Assembly (NCBI RefSeq): GCF_022879575.1
Contig: NZ_CP084261.1
Span: 868,001 to 932,000 of the forward strand
DNA: 64,000 nucleotides
Source of the DNA: Caballeronia sp. SL2Y3
GTDB taxonomy: Bacteria > Pseudomonadota > Gammaproteobacteria > Burkholderiales > Burkholderiaceae
Direction of reading: 5' to 3'
The translations under genes were made by a program, and so were the position numbers. Positions within the stretch are counted from its first letter, which is position 1. Each line of letters opens with the position of its first letter. The notes beneath the pieces are model-generated. The model ran no database searches. It was not told the DNA's origin and saw only the letters and a list, made by a program, of their open reading frames with translations. Shown piece by piece: positions 36,088-44,907 of this stretch.

Positions 36088-37686
36088 TCAGCCCTTGCCC
36101 GCCCGCCGGAACGTGATATGCCCGATGCGCCGCACGAGCAGCGCGGCGACGAGCGCGGCCACGCCCGTCAGCATGACGCCGATGTGCACCGACTGCACGA
36201 GCGCATCGCGGGCGGCGTCGAAGAGCGCGGGCGCGTCCAGCGCCGCCGCCGTCAGCTCGCGCTGCATGGTATCGCGCAACGCTTCGTCGACCAGAATGCG
36301 CGGGTCCGCGAAACGCGGCTGCCATTGCGCCGCTGCGCCCGCGCCGAGCACGCTGATCGTGCGCGTCACGACGCTCGCGTAATGATGCGCGACGATCGTC
36401 CCCACGATGCTCGTGCCGAGCATGCCGCCGACCATGCGCGTCGATTGCAGCAGCGCCGTCGTGATGCCGAAGCGCTCACGGCCAGCGATCTCCTGGCCGA
36501 ACACGTTCATGTTGTTCAGCACGAAGCCGAGGCCGATGCCGACCGCGGCCATCGGCAACTCGATCCAGACATGCGGCGTCGTGGCGCGCGCGAACGCCAG
36601 CGCGACCGACGCCACCAGCAAGAGCGAAAAGCCGATGGTCAGAATCTTCGTCGGCTTGCGCAGATGAATCACGATACGCGTATTCACGAAGCTCCCGATG
36701 GCGATGCACGCGGCAATCGGCGTCGCGAGCAGCCCGGCCTCCTGCGGCGACAGCCCGAAGCCGCCCTGCAACAAGAGCGGCGCAAAGAAGATCAGCGAGA
36801 ACATCACGAAGCCCGCGAGAAACGACAGCGTGAACAGCGTGACCAGATGCGGATCGCGGAAGATGTCGAGCGGCAGAATCGGATGCGTCGCGCGCCGTTC
36901 GCAGACCAGGAGCGCCGCCGCGCCCGCGACGACCAAGCAGCCGAGCGCGATGTTGCCGCCCGAGAGGCCGCTTTTCGGCACGGACTCGATCAGCGACTGA
37001 AACCCGCCGAGCACGAGCGCGACGAGCGCCGCGCCGAGCCAGTCGATCTTCACGCCGCCTTCGCGCGGCCGGTGCAGATTCGGCAGATGCGCCCAGATGA
37101 AGTACAGCGCCGCCGCGCCGACCGGCAGATTGACGAGGAAGGTCGAACGCCAGCCCCAGTGCTGGCTCATCCAGCCGCCGAGCGACGGCCCCGCCGCCGT
37201 GCCGATGCCGTAGGCCGCCGCGAGCACCACTTGCCAGCGCACGCGCGTGCGCGGATCGGGGAAAAGATCGGGAATCGCGGCGAACGCGGTGCCGACCATC
37301 ATGCCGCCGCCGACGCCTTGCAGCCCGCGAGCCAGCGCGAGAAACAGCATGTTCGGCGCGAGCCCGCACAGCACGGACGCCACGGTGAACGTGATCACCG
37401 CCGCGATGACGAAGCGCTTGCGCCCGAAGTAGTCGCCGAGCCGCCCGAACACAGGCACGGTGACGACGGAAGCGAGCAGGTAGGCACTCGCGATCCACGC
37501 GTAATACTCGAAGCCGTGCAGTTCCGCGACGATGGACGGCAGCGCCGTGCTGACCACGGTCTGGTCCAGCGCGACCAGCATGTTGACGAGGCCGATGCCG
37601 AGCATCGCGTAAAGAGCCGTGCGGAACGCAAGTGCGTGAGAAGGGGCGTCAGGCGTGCGGGCGTCGGTCGTGCGGGCGTCGGTCAT
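36088..37686 (-). CDS. MFS transporter, 14-helix DHA2 (EmrB/QacA) type
   Basis: A 532-residue integral membrane protein with 14 predicted helices. The N-terminal MLVALDQTVVSTALPSIVAEL is the DHA2 motif, followed by FGRLGDYFGRKR (motif A) and GPSLGGWMSQHWGWRSTFLVNLPVG (motif C region). Members export drugs or other small molecules by proton antiport. A tandem TDART-like repeat opens the protein. It starts 192 bp from the divergent universal stress gene. The substrate is unknown. Confidence 0.88.
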   Translation of the reverse strand: MTDARTTDARTPDAPSHALAFRTALYAMLGIGLVNMLVALDQTVVSTALPSIVAELHGFEYYAWIASAYLLASVVTVPVFGRLGDYFGRKRFVIAAVITFTVASVLCGLAPNMLFLALARGLQGVGGGMMVGTAFAAIPDLFPDPRTRVRWQVVLAAAYGIGTAAGPSLGGWMSQHWGWRSTFLVNLPVGAAALYFIWAHLPNLHRPREGGVKIDWLGAALVALVLGGFQSLIESVPKSGLSGGNIALGCLVVAGAAALLVCERRATHPILPLDIFRDPHLVTLFTLSFLAGFVMFSLIFFAPLLLQGGFGLSPQEAGLLATPIAACIAIGSFVNTRIVIHLRKPTKILTIGFSLLLVASVALAFARATTPHVWIELPMAAVGIGLGFVLNNMNVFGQEIAGRERFGITTALLQSTRMVGGMLGTSIVGTIVAHHYASVVTRTISVLGAGAAAQWQPRFADPRILVDEALRDTMQRELTAAALDAPALFDAARDALVQSVHIGVMLTGVAALVAALLVRRIGHITFRRAGKG

Positions 37687-37878
37687 GCGGTCGGGTGTTA
37701 AGCGGGCGCTTAGTCGGTGGAAAGACGAATTGTACGGCGTTGCGTGCGGCGGATCGACTCATCTCAGAAATGCGCGAGCCTGCGCGCGCTATCCTGCCCG
37801 TGCGTTTGCGGGTCCGAACGACCGAGACGCAGCGAAACGCCATCGCGCTTTCGACATCGATCAACGGAGCACACGCCA

Positions 37879-38370
37879 ATGTTCAAACGCATCATCGTCG
37901 CCATCGACGGCAGCCGCACGTCGCAACGCGCCTTCCAGACGGCGCTCGATCTGGCGGTCCAGCACGAGGCCGTCATGCAGCCGTTCTACGTCGTCGAAAG
38001 CGCGCCGCTCTACATGGACTTCCCCGGCTACGATCCGTCGCCATTGCAGGCGGGGCTCGCCGAGCAAGGCGCGACGCTCGCCCGCGAGGCCGCCGAGGCG
38101 ATGAAAGCGAGCGGCATTGCGGGCAGTGTCGTGACCGCCGACGCCACCGCGAGCGACGACGTCGCCTCGCTCATTCTCTCGGCTGCCAGCACGTTCAATG
38201 CCGACCTGCTCGTGATGGGTACGCACGGCCGCAAGGGCATGCAACGGCTGATTCTCGGCAGCGTGGCCGAGCGTTGTCTGCGGCAGGCCACGCTGCCGGT
38301 GCTGCTGATTCCGTCGGCGGCAGGCGTTTCAAACGTTCAGGACGTTCGGGACACCGCGGCTAACCCATGA
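37879..38370 (+). CDS. universal stress protein, UspA family
   Basis: A 163-residue Usp domain protein. It begins [18 protein letters not shown] and has the ATP-binding pattern [23 protein letters not shown] near the C-terminus. Such proteins respond to starvation or low oxygen. The start at 37879 is preceded by CGGAGCAC; a longer frame upstream is not homologous. An Fnr-type regulator follows 105 bp later. Confidence 0.9.
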   Translation: MFKRIIVAIDGSRTSQRAFQTALDLAVQHEAVMQPFYVVESAPLYMDFPGYDPSPLQAGLAEQGATLAREAAEAMKASGIAGSVVTADATASDDVASLILSAASTFNADLLVMGTHGRKGMQRLILGSVAERCLRQATLPVLLIPSAAGVSNVQDVRDTAANP

Positions 38371-38445
38371 TGTAAGCATCGGGCAAGGCGCGGGGGCGCG
38401 GCATTTTTTCGCGGTGCCGGCAACGTCTGCCATGGGACAATCGTT

Positions 38446-38459
38446 TTGTCATTTATCAA
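38446..38459 (+). promoter_or_regulatory. Fnr/Anr-box-like site
   Basis: TTGTCATTTATCAA matches the TTGAT-N4-ATCAA consensus at 8 of 10 positions, with the right arm perfect. It ends 15 bases before the Fnr-type regulator's ATG, a position suited to negative autoregulation. Other half-matches nearby were weaker. Confidence 0.45.
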
Positions 38460-38474
38460 GAAACGAAGTCCGCC

Positions 38475-39197
38475 ATGTCCGAATCGTCTTCCATGCGGCG
38501 CCGGGCCGCGCATTGTTCCAGCTGCGCCATGCGCCATCTGTGCATGCCCGAAGGGCTGTGCGCCAACGATGTCTCGCGGCTGGAGAACATCATCTCCGTC
38601 ACGCGCAAGATACGGCGCGGCGAGGCGCTGTTTCGCACCGGCGACCCGTTCGATTCGCTCTACGCGGTGCGCTCCGGCTCGCTCAAGACGCTGGTCACGC
38701 ATGACGGCAGCCGCGACGGCGGCCGGGAGCGCGTTACCGGACTGCTACTCGCGGGCGACGCCCTGGGTCTCGACGGCATCGGCGACGGGCGGCATACGTG
38801 CGACGCGGTGGCGCTGGAAGACAGCACGGTCTGCGTCGTGCCGTACGCGCTTTTCGAGCGCATGTGCCGCGAAACCGACGCGCTTCAGCGGCGCATGCAC
38901 CGCATGATGAGCCAGGCGATCAACCGCGAATCGGACCATGTCGTGCGACTCGGCATGCTGCGCGCCGACGAACGCGTCGCGCGCCTTCTGCTCGATATGT
39001 CGGCGCGGCTCGCGCGGCGCGGCTATGCGGCGACGGAGTTCACCATGCGCATGACGCGCGACGACATCGGCAGCTATCTCGGCATGACGCTCGAAACCGT
39101 GAGCCGTACGCTGTCGCGCTTCGACAAGCTCGGGCTGATCGAGGCGCACGGCAAATCCATTCGCATCCGCGATTTCGAGCGCCTGCGCAGTATCTGA
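38475..39197 (+). CDS. Fnr/Anr-type transcriptional regulator
   Basis: A 240-residue Crp/Fnr regulator. Cys14, Cys17 and Cys23 (CSSCAMRHLC) have the C-x2-C-x5-C spacing of Fnr, and a fourth Cys lies in DSTVCVVPYALFERM, matching E. coli Fnr Cys122. An oxygen-sensing [4Fe-4S] cluster is therefore likely. The C-terminal HTH reads TRDDIGSYLGMTLETVSRTLSRF. It lies beside a universal stress gene, a common pairing in low-oxygen regulons. Confidence 0.9.
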   Translation: MSESSSMRRRAAHCSSCAMRHLCMPEGLCANDVSRLENIISVTRKIRRGEALFRTGDPFDSLYAVRSGSLKTLVTHDGSRDGGRERVTGLLLAGDALGLDGIGDGRHTCDAVALEDSTVCVVPYALFERMCRETDALQRRMHRMMSQAINRESDHVVRLGMLRADERVARLLLDMSARLARRGYAATEFTMRMTRDDIGSYLGMTLETVSRTLSRFDKLGLIEAHGKSIRIRDFERLRSI

Positions 39198-39367
39198 CCG
39201 CAGTACCTGACATTTAGCCTGCCGCCCCGCCCGGTGGGGCTTCGTGCCGGATTCTTCGCCGCGCCCGAACAAACGCCGGCCATTATCGGCTTGGCACGCG
39301 CTTCGCTTCGCATTAGTCTTTTCGTTTTCCAGGGCACAGCCTTGGCCTGCCACGGAGACCGAGCGAC

Positions 39368-40687
39368 ATGAATCGCGAACCATCCCTGCGTCATCCGCTG
39401 CTCGACCGGCTCGCCGAAGCGCGCCGCGTCACCGATGAACTCTTCGACATCGTCAAGCGCGAGCATCTGTACGATCGGCCGATTGCCGAGCGCCACCGTA
39501 TCGTATTCTATATCGGCCATCTCGAGGCGTTCGACCGCAATCTGTTCGACCAGCGCCTGTTCCATCTGCCGAACGCCCAGCCTGCTTACGACCAGCTATT
39601 CGCGTTCGGCATCGACCCGGTGGATGGCGGTCTGCCGACGGACCAACCCGGCGACTGGCCCTCGCTCGACGAAGTGCACGCATACCGTGCGCGAGTGCGC
39701 GCGGACATCGACGCGCGCTTCGATCCCATCACGCTCGTCGCGCACCCCGTTTCCGCCGACGAGTCGCCCGCGAAGCTGCTCGAAGTCGCGATCGAGCATC
39801 GGCTGATGCACGCGGAGACGCTTGCGTACATGTTGCATCAATTACCGGTCGACAGGAAAAAAGCACCGGCCGATGCCGCGTCCGAGCGCACAACGGATCG
39901 CGCGCTCTCGCATGAAACCGTGCACGTTCCGACCGGCAGCGTGACGCTCGGCCTCTCGCGCGAAAGCCAGCGCTTCGGCTGGGACAACGAATTCGGCGAA
40001 ATGCGCTTGGACGTGCCTGCGTTCGACATCGACCGCTACATGGTGTCGAACGGCGACTATCTGCGCTTCATCGACGCGGGCGGTTACTGGAACCGCGCGC
40101 TGTGGACCGACGACGACTGGGCGTGGAAGGAAGCGCAGCGCATCGCGCATCCGGCGTTCTGGGTGCGCGGCGACGAAGGCGCCGACAACCAGCATCCAAC
40201 GGACTCGGGCTGGAAGCTGCGCACGATGTTCGAGGAGATCGCGCTGCCGCTCGACTGGCCGGTCTACGTGAGCTATGCCGAAGCGAACGCCTATGCGCGC
40301 TGGGCCGGCAAGCGCCTGCCGACGGAAGCGGAGTGGCAGCGCGCGGCCATCGGCGCGCCGCACGTCGCGGAAGGCAACTTCGACTTCCGCCGCTGGGACC
40401 CGACGCCCGTGCAGGCGCATCCGGATAACCGCAGCGATTTCGGCGTGGAGGGGCAATACGGCAACGGCTGGGAGTGGACATCCACGACCTTCGGCCCGCT
40501 CACAGGCTTCGAGCCGTTTCCTTTCTATCTCGGCTATTCCGCCAACTTCTTCGACGGCAAGCACTTCGTCATCAAGGGCGGTTCTCCGCGCACGGCTGCA
40601 TGCATGCTGCGCCCGAGCTTTCGCAACTGGTTTCAGGGGCACTATCAGTACGTCTATGCAGGCTTTCGCTGCGTGAACGTCCGCTGA
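39368..40687 (+). CDS. EgtB-like nonheme-iron sulfoxide synthase (DinB plus FGE domains)
   Basis: A 439-residue protein with an N-terminal DinB-like domain and a C-terminal FGE-sulfatase fold. The likely iron ligands are His51 (FYIGHLEAF) and the pair His144/His148 (EHRLMHAET), the same layout as EgtB. The C-terminal half holds RLPTEAEWQRAA, NGWEWTSTTF and the final YAGFRCVNVR. EgtB couples cysteine or glutathione-type thiols to hercynine; the related SenA makes selenoneine. No egtD or sen genes are in the window, so the product is open. Confidence 0.85.
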   Translation: MNREPSLRHPLLDRLAEARRVTDELFDIVKREHLYDRPIAERHRIVFYIGHLEAFDRNLFDQRLFHLPNAQPAYDQLFAFGIDPVDGGLPTDQPGDWPSLDEVHAYRARVRADIDARFDPITLVAHPVSADESPAKLLEVAIEHRLMHAETLAYMLHQLPVDRKKAPADAASERTTDRALSHETVHVPTGSVTLGLSRESQRFGWDNEFGEMRLDVPAFDIDRYMVSNGDYLRFIDAGGYWNRALWTDDDWAWKEAQRIAHPAFWVRGDEGADNQHPTDSGWKLRTMFEEIALPLDWPVYVSYAEANAYARWAGKRLPTEAEWQRAAIGAPHVAEGNFDFRRWDPTPVQAHPDNRSDFGVEGQYGNGWEWTSTTFGPLTGFEPFPFYLGYSANFFDGKHFVIKGGSPRTAACMLRPSFRNWFQGHYQYVYAGFRCVNVR

Positions 40688-40696
40688 GCCTCAGCC

Positions 40697-40743
40697 GGCA
40701 AGCGTAGACATCGTTCGGTGAACGAAATGTTCTACCGCTTGCC
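40697..40743. terminator. imperfect long hairpin after the EgtB-like gene
   Basis: GGCAAGCG (40697-40704) pairs with CGCTTGCC (40736-40743), with further partial pairing (TAGA/TCTA) and an inner stem CGTTC-GGT-GAACG. No U-run follows, so it may be a terminator of weak type or another RNA structure. The rest of 40744-40967 holds nothing that I recognise. Confidence 0.4.
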
Positions 40744-40967
40744 CGCTTGTTGAGCCGGCAAGGACAGCACTCCCCGTCGATTCGTACGACGAATGAATCG
40801 CTTGCGGCGGCCACGCAGCGAGTGCATTTCCATTTTCGATCGACTACCATCGGCAAGACGAACGACAAGCCAGTGCATGACTGCAACGATGACACGTGCC
40901 ATGCCGTGGCATCGCCAGTCACGCGAATGCACTGCGTTTGACGCGACCACATTTCCGAGGGTAGCCG

Positions 40968-42245
40968 ATGCGAATTGCATTCATCGTCGACAGATTGCCG
41001 GTTCCGTCCGAAACGTTCGTTCTCCGTCAGATGAAAGGCTTCGCAGAGCGCGGTCACGAGGTGTTCGCCCTGGCTGCGAAGTACGACGACACTGCGGTGG
41101 ACCCCACGCGGGGACGCGTGGAGTTGCGCGTCTTTCGACAAGACGTCAGCATGCTGCGCCACTCCGTGTCGTGCGCGAAGCTCGGCGCCCTGGCTTGCAT
41201 CGACGACAAGCGGCGCAAGCGCCTGTCTGTCGCCCTTCGCGCGGCGGCGACCGGGTGTCGTTCTGCATTCATCGACATCGTGTCGGGCGGCGACACGGAG
41301 GGCATCGACTTCGACGTCGTGATCGCGCACTTCGGCCCCATCGGCGTGCGCGCCATGTATCTGAAGGAAGCCGGACTGCTGAGCGGGCCTATCGTCACCG
41401 TCTTTCATGGTGCCGACATGAGCGATCACGCGGTCGTCGAGCGATGGCTGCCGCATTATCGGCGCCTCTTTCGCCTGAGCCCGCTGCTACTGCCGATCAG
41501 TAATCTCTGGCGCAACCGGCTCATCGAATGGGGCGCGCCCGAATCGCGAACGAAGGTTCACCACGTGGGCGTGGAAACGCACCGGCTGACTCCGCAGGCG
41601 AGCAACCGGCCGTTGCATCGCCCGCTCAAGGTACTGAGCGTGGCGCGATTCACCGAAAAAAAGGGACTGGCGTACGCCATCGAAGGAGTGCGTGGTTGCC
41701 GGCATCCGGTGCAGTTGAACCTCATCGGTTTCGGACCGCTCGAAGACGCGCTGCGCAGCGCTGCGTCGTCCAGTACGAACGAGATCAACTTTCTCGGCAA
41801 GTGCTCGCACGAGCGCGTGTTCGAAGAACTGAAGAGCGCAGACGTGTTTCTGCTGCCCTCCGTCGTGGCCAGCAACGGCGACATGGAAGGCATTCCGGTG
41901 TCGATCATGGAGGCCATGGCGACGGGCGTGCTGGTCGTCGCGACCCGGCACAGCGGCATACCGGAGCTCGTGACGCATGGCGTGACAGGCCTGCTCGTGG
42001 AGGAGCGTTCGGCAAGCGGCATCGCCGAGGCGCTTTCGGCAATCGTGGAGGGAAAGGTCGATGTGCAGGCGATGCGCACGAACGCTCGTCGCAAGGTGGA
42101 GAACGAATTCAACGGCCAAGCGCTCGATGCGGATCTGGAAAGACTGCTCGTTCGAACGTTCGGCTACGCCACGCCCACGAGCGCGGACGACCACACCTAT
42201 CATGGCGACGAGGTAGCGGTCGGTTACAACCGTCCACCCAGTTAG
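40968..42245 (+). CDS. glycosyltransferase family 4
   Basis: A 425-residue GT-B glycosyltransferase resembling colanic-acid-type GT4 enzymes. The N-terminal MRIAFIVDRLPVPSETFVLRQ and ARFTEKKGLAYAIEGVRG frame two domains, and the nucleotide-sugar site DMEGIPVSIMEAMATGVLVV has the E-x7-E pair. The C-terminus extends past residue 395 in polar sequence. It precedes the TupA-like gene and the cellulose operon, so an extracellular polysaccharide role is likely. Confidence 0.85.
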   Translation: MRIAFIVDRLPVPSETFVLRQMKGFAERGHEVFALAAKYDDTAVDPTRGRVELRVFRQDVSMLRHSVSCAKLGALACIDDKRRKRLSVALRAAATGCRSAFIDIVSGGDTEGIDFDVVIAHFGPIGVRAMYLKEAGLLSGPIVTVFHGADMSDHAVVERWLPHYRRLFRLSPLLLPISNLWRNRLIEWGAPESRTKVHHVGVETHRLTPQASNRPLHRPLKVLSVARFTEKKGLAYAIEGVRGCRHPVQLNLIGFGPLEDALRSAASSSTNEINFLGKCSHERVFEELKSADVFLLPSVVASNGDMEGIPVSIMEAMATGVLVVATRHSGIPELVTHGVTGLLVEERSASGIAEALSAIVEGKVDVQAMRTNARRKVENEFNGQALDADLERLLVRTFGYATPTSADDHTYHGDEVAVGYNRPPS

Positions 42246-42360
42246 TGCCTTCATTCTCGTTTGACCGTTCCGCCGTCGGGCTCGCTTGTCGAGCCACGTC
42301 GCGTCGAGAATCCTAACTGAGCGAGCGTTCGAGTCGACCGCTGACGATGGAGGCAGATGA

Positions 42361-43221
42361 ATGACCGCAAGACAAATGCTCATTCACGGTATCAAGGTTT
42401 GCTTGCCCGACAAGGTGTTGCTGAGCCTTTATCATCGTCGCAGGATCGGCCGCTTCCCGAATCTGCGCAATCCGGCCACGTTCAACGAGAAGGTCTTGCA
42501 GCGGTGCCTTGCGCCCGACCCGCGTTATACCGATCTCTCCGACAAGCTGAAGGTTCGCGCTTATGTCGCGGACAAGATCGGCGAAAAGTATCTGATTCCG
42601 CTGTTCGCCGCGCCGTCCACTTTCACCCAGCGCGACTTCGACGCGCTTCCTTCCACCTTCGTGATGAAGGCGAATCACGGCTGCGGGTTCGTGAAGCTCG
42701 TCAGGGACAAGCGCGAGACCTCGTTCGAGGCGCTGAATGCGCTGGCGCAGCGCTGGTTGTCGACGAACTTCTTCACGGTGGCGAGGGAACGGCACTATCA
42801 GGCTATCGAGCGCCGCATTCTGTTCGAGAAGCTCCTTCTCGGGCCGGACAACAAGGTGCCGCCCGATATCAAGATCCATGTCTTCAACAGAAACGCCGAC
42901 GATCCGCAGATTTTCATTCTCGTGATTTCGGATCGATTCGAAGGACATCCACGCGGCGATATCTACGACGCTCACTGGAACCGGCTCGACATCAAGATGG
43001 GGCACTACTCGCAGAGCGACACGCCCGCTCCCCGTCCGCACAATCTCGACGAAATCCTATGGGTAGCGCGCACCCTGGCAAGCGATTTCGACTTCGTGCG
43101 GGTCGACCTCTATAACGTGGACGATCACATTTATTTCGGTGAACTGACATTCACGCCCGGCGCGGGCTTGTTCCCGTTGACGCCGGACAGCGTCGATTAT
43201 GAATGGGGCCGCTTGATGTAA
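42361..43221 (+). CDS. TupA-like ATP-grasp protein
   Basis: A 286-residue protein of the ATPgrasp_TupA family. The N-terminal FPNLRNPATFNEKVLQRC and SDKLKVRAYVADKIGEKYLIP are the family's entry block, followed by FVMKANHGCGF (residues ~101-111) and the late metal site in DFVRVDLYNVDDHIYFGELTFTPGAG. TupA links amino acids in teichuronopeptide; relatives sit in polysaccharide loci and may attach an amino acid to a sugar. It follows the GT4 gene by 115 bp. Confidence 0.85.
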   Translation: MTARQMLIHGIKVCLPDKVLLSLYHRRRIGRFPNLRNPATFNEKVLQRCLAPDPRYTDLSDKLKVRAYVADKIGEKYLIPLFAAPSTFTQRDFDALPSTFVMKANHGCGFVKLVRDKRETSFEALNALAQRWLSTNFFTVARERHYQAIERRILFEKLLLGPDNKVPPDIKIHVFNRNADDPQIFILVISDRFEGHPRGDIYDAHWNRLDIKMGHYSQSDTPAPRPHNLDEILWVARTLASDFDFVRVDLYNVDDHIYFGELTFTPGAGLFPLTPDSVDYEWGRLM

Positions 43222-43659
43222 TCGGGACACCACGCAATCCGCGCACGCGCCAGCCGGTCGCGTGCCACATCCCATTGGCAATGGCCGCATTCACGCCCAC
43301 GACGCTTAGACAAACGATAAAGCGGCGACGAAATCGCTCAAGTAATTAGTTCCGCATAGGGTCGATCGGGATGAAATAACACCCGCGACGCATGGCTTCG
43401 GCACATTAACGAGATGGTACACTGCCGCCGCCGCGAAGGCCGTTGCATGTCATCGCCGTCACGCGGGAAGGCTTGTCCAGCTTACGTTCACTTGAGCTGC
43501 GAGATCCCAGAAACAGCCGCTTCCCCGCCGCATTCGCCGAACTGACAGAAACAACAGCTAGTCTTTTCACTGGCAAAAAAAAACGCATTGAAGTAAGTTC
43601 TGGCGGTAATAGCGCCTGGACAAACGTCCGGATCGGTGCTCGCACGCCCTAATAAAAAC
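43222..43659. promoter_or_regulatory. 438-bp region upstream of the cellulose operon
   Basis: No gene could be supported. The middle (43300-43430) is AT-richer and includes ATGGTACACT, a possible -10 region. A 69-codon frame from 43443 has a weak AAGG site but no homology I know and overlaps the upstream part of bcsD; I leave it out. This is the likely location of the bcs promoter. Confidence 0.4.
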
Positions 43660-44115
43660 ATGGCCGCTATCTTCGATTATCTTTTGGACAGACAAATATC
43701 CAGGCAATGGCGCGGCGTGCTGTCCGCGCTCGCGGATGAGTTCGAGGCGCAGATCGGACATGGCGAACTGCGCGAGCTGATGCATCGCGTGGGCAGCCGT
43801 TTCGCGAAGGCGCATGCGCTGCCGCCCTGCGATTCGACGTCCGCGCTCGCGGATGCGCTCAACGCGCTGTGGCGAGACACCGACTGGGGCTTCGTCGAAC
43901 TGTCCGACGAGCGCGACCACCTGAGCATCGTGCATTACTGCGCGCCGTTGCCGGCCTTCGGCGAGAGCGCCCTCGCGTGGACGCCGGCGTTTCTCGAAGG
44001 CGCGTATCAGCAGTGGCTCGCCGGCCTGGGCGCGCAAGGGCTCGCTATCCGGCAGGCAAGCGAATTCGGCGGCGACGCCGCCATCGAGTTCAGGCTCGCG
44101 CGCGCCGCAGTCTGA
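43660..44115 (+). CDS. bcsD: cellulose synthase accessory protein BcsD
   Basis: A 151-residue protein of the AcsD/BcsD family, which forms periplasmic octameric rings that guide glucan chains in Komagataeibacter. The helical N-terminus DYLLDRQISRQWRGVLSALADEF and the middle ELRELMHRVGSRFA and DTDWGFVELSDERDHLSIVHYCAPLP match the family pattern. The ATG at 43660 is chosen over an upstream frame extension. It opens the bcs operon and marks it as a bcsD-bearing type. Recent work also places BcsD-type proteins in the cytoplasm; location is not settled by sequence. Confidence 0.85.
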   Translation: MAAIFDYLLDRQISRQWRGVLSALADEFEAQIGHGELRELMHRVGSRFAKAHALPPCDSTSALADALNALWRDTDWGFVELSDERDHLSIVHYCAPLPAFGESALAWTPAFLEGAYQQWLAGLGAQGLAIRQASEFGGDAAIEFRLARAAV

Positions 44116-44238
44116 ATCCGGCATTTCGAATACCGGTGACCGCCGCCTCGACGCGGCGGCATCGACCGCCCGGTTCGGCGGACCACAACGAGCAGTACCG
44201 GCCACGCATCACGTAAGGCACGACGAGGAAGCGGCATC

Positions 44239-44907
44239 ATGAGTACTTCGCGCGATATCCAGAAGCTGTTCGACCATTTCGGCGGCAATGCAGGCGATTA
44301 CCAGGAAATCGGCCGGGAGAACGAGGCGCAGTCGGCGCGCACCCGCTGGCCGCTGCTCGCGACGCTCGACTTCGCGCAGCCCGCCATCCCCGACATCGGG
44401 CCGCGCCGCGAGGCGCAAGTGCATTCGAGCGAGCCATCCGACACGCAGCCCACGGGCATGCCCATCAATCGCGGCAAGCGCCAGCTCTTCATGCGCGCGC
44501 ATCGCCGCGCGATTCCGCCGGTCACTCCGCCCGGCGCGGAATCGCTGAGCGCATTGCGCTTTGCGGCGACGGGCGAATCGGCGTCGGACGAGACAGGAAC
44601 GATTCCTGATTCGGCCGTTGCAACCGTTGCTGCCGTTGCATCGGTTCCGCCGGTCGCGAACGCAGCCGCCGCGCTGAAGCCGGAACCCGCGCGCCGCGCC
44701 CCGGCACAAGTGCCTAAAAGCGTGCCGAGCGCGCCCGCGCCTTCCGCGCCCCAGTCCATCCTCGGCAAGCTCTTCAAGCCGCAAGCGCAAGAGGCGACGG
44801 ACGCACCGGCGGATTCACTCAACGTCCTGTTCGAACGTCTGCGGCACGCCGGCCGCGCGGTGAGCGAACCCACGAACACGCGCGCCGGCCGCCTTCCCCG
44901 CTTATGA
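44239..44907 (+). CDS. cellulose biosynthesis accessory protein BcsP-like
   Basis: A 222-residue, mostly disordered Ala/Pro-rich protein. Two short conserved ends stand out: DIQKLFDHFGGNAGDYQEIG (residues ~5-24), similar in pattern to BcsR, and SLNVLFERLRHAG near the C-terminus. This matches the BcsP proteins described in betaproteobacterial bcs operons, thought to help localise the complex. Its stop overlaps the bcsQ start by 4 bp. The function is inferred from context. Confidence 0.75.
   Translation: MSTSRDIQKLFDHFGGNAGDYQEIGRENEAQSARTRWPLLATLDFAQPAIPDIGPRREAQVHSSEPSDTQPTGMPINRGKRQLFMRAHRRAIPPVTPPGAESLSALRFAATGESASDETGTIPDSAVATVAAVASVPPVANAAAALKPEPARRAPAQVPKSVPSAPAPSAPQSILGKLFKPQAQEATDAPADSLNVLFERLRHAGRAVSEPTNTRAGRLPRL

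Noticed and set aside
37840..37875. Possible Fnr box before the universal stress gene
   Set aside because: The best match near CGACATCGATCAA has a good right arm only; the left arm fits at two of five bases.
40968..42245. The GT4 gene as a SenB selenosugar synthase partner for the EgtB-like enzyme
   Set aside because: Length and motifs fit a polysaccharide glycosyltransferase, and the gene lies 280 bp away with the TupA-like gene as its partner.
43443..43652. A 69-codon frame upstream of bcsD
   Set aside because: The composition is not protein-like and only a weak AAGG site is present; the region is better read as the operon's upstream region.
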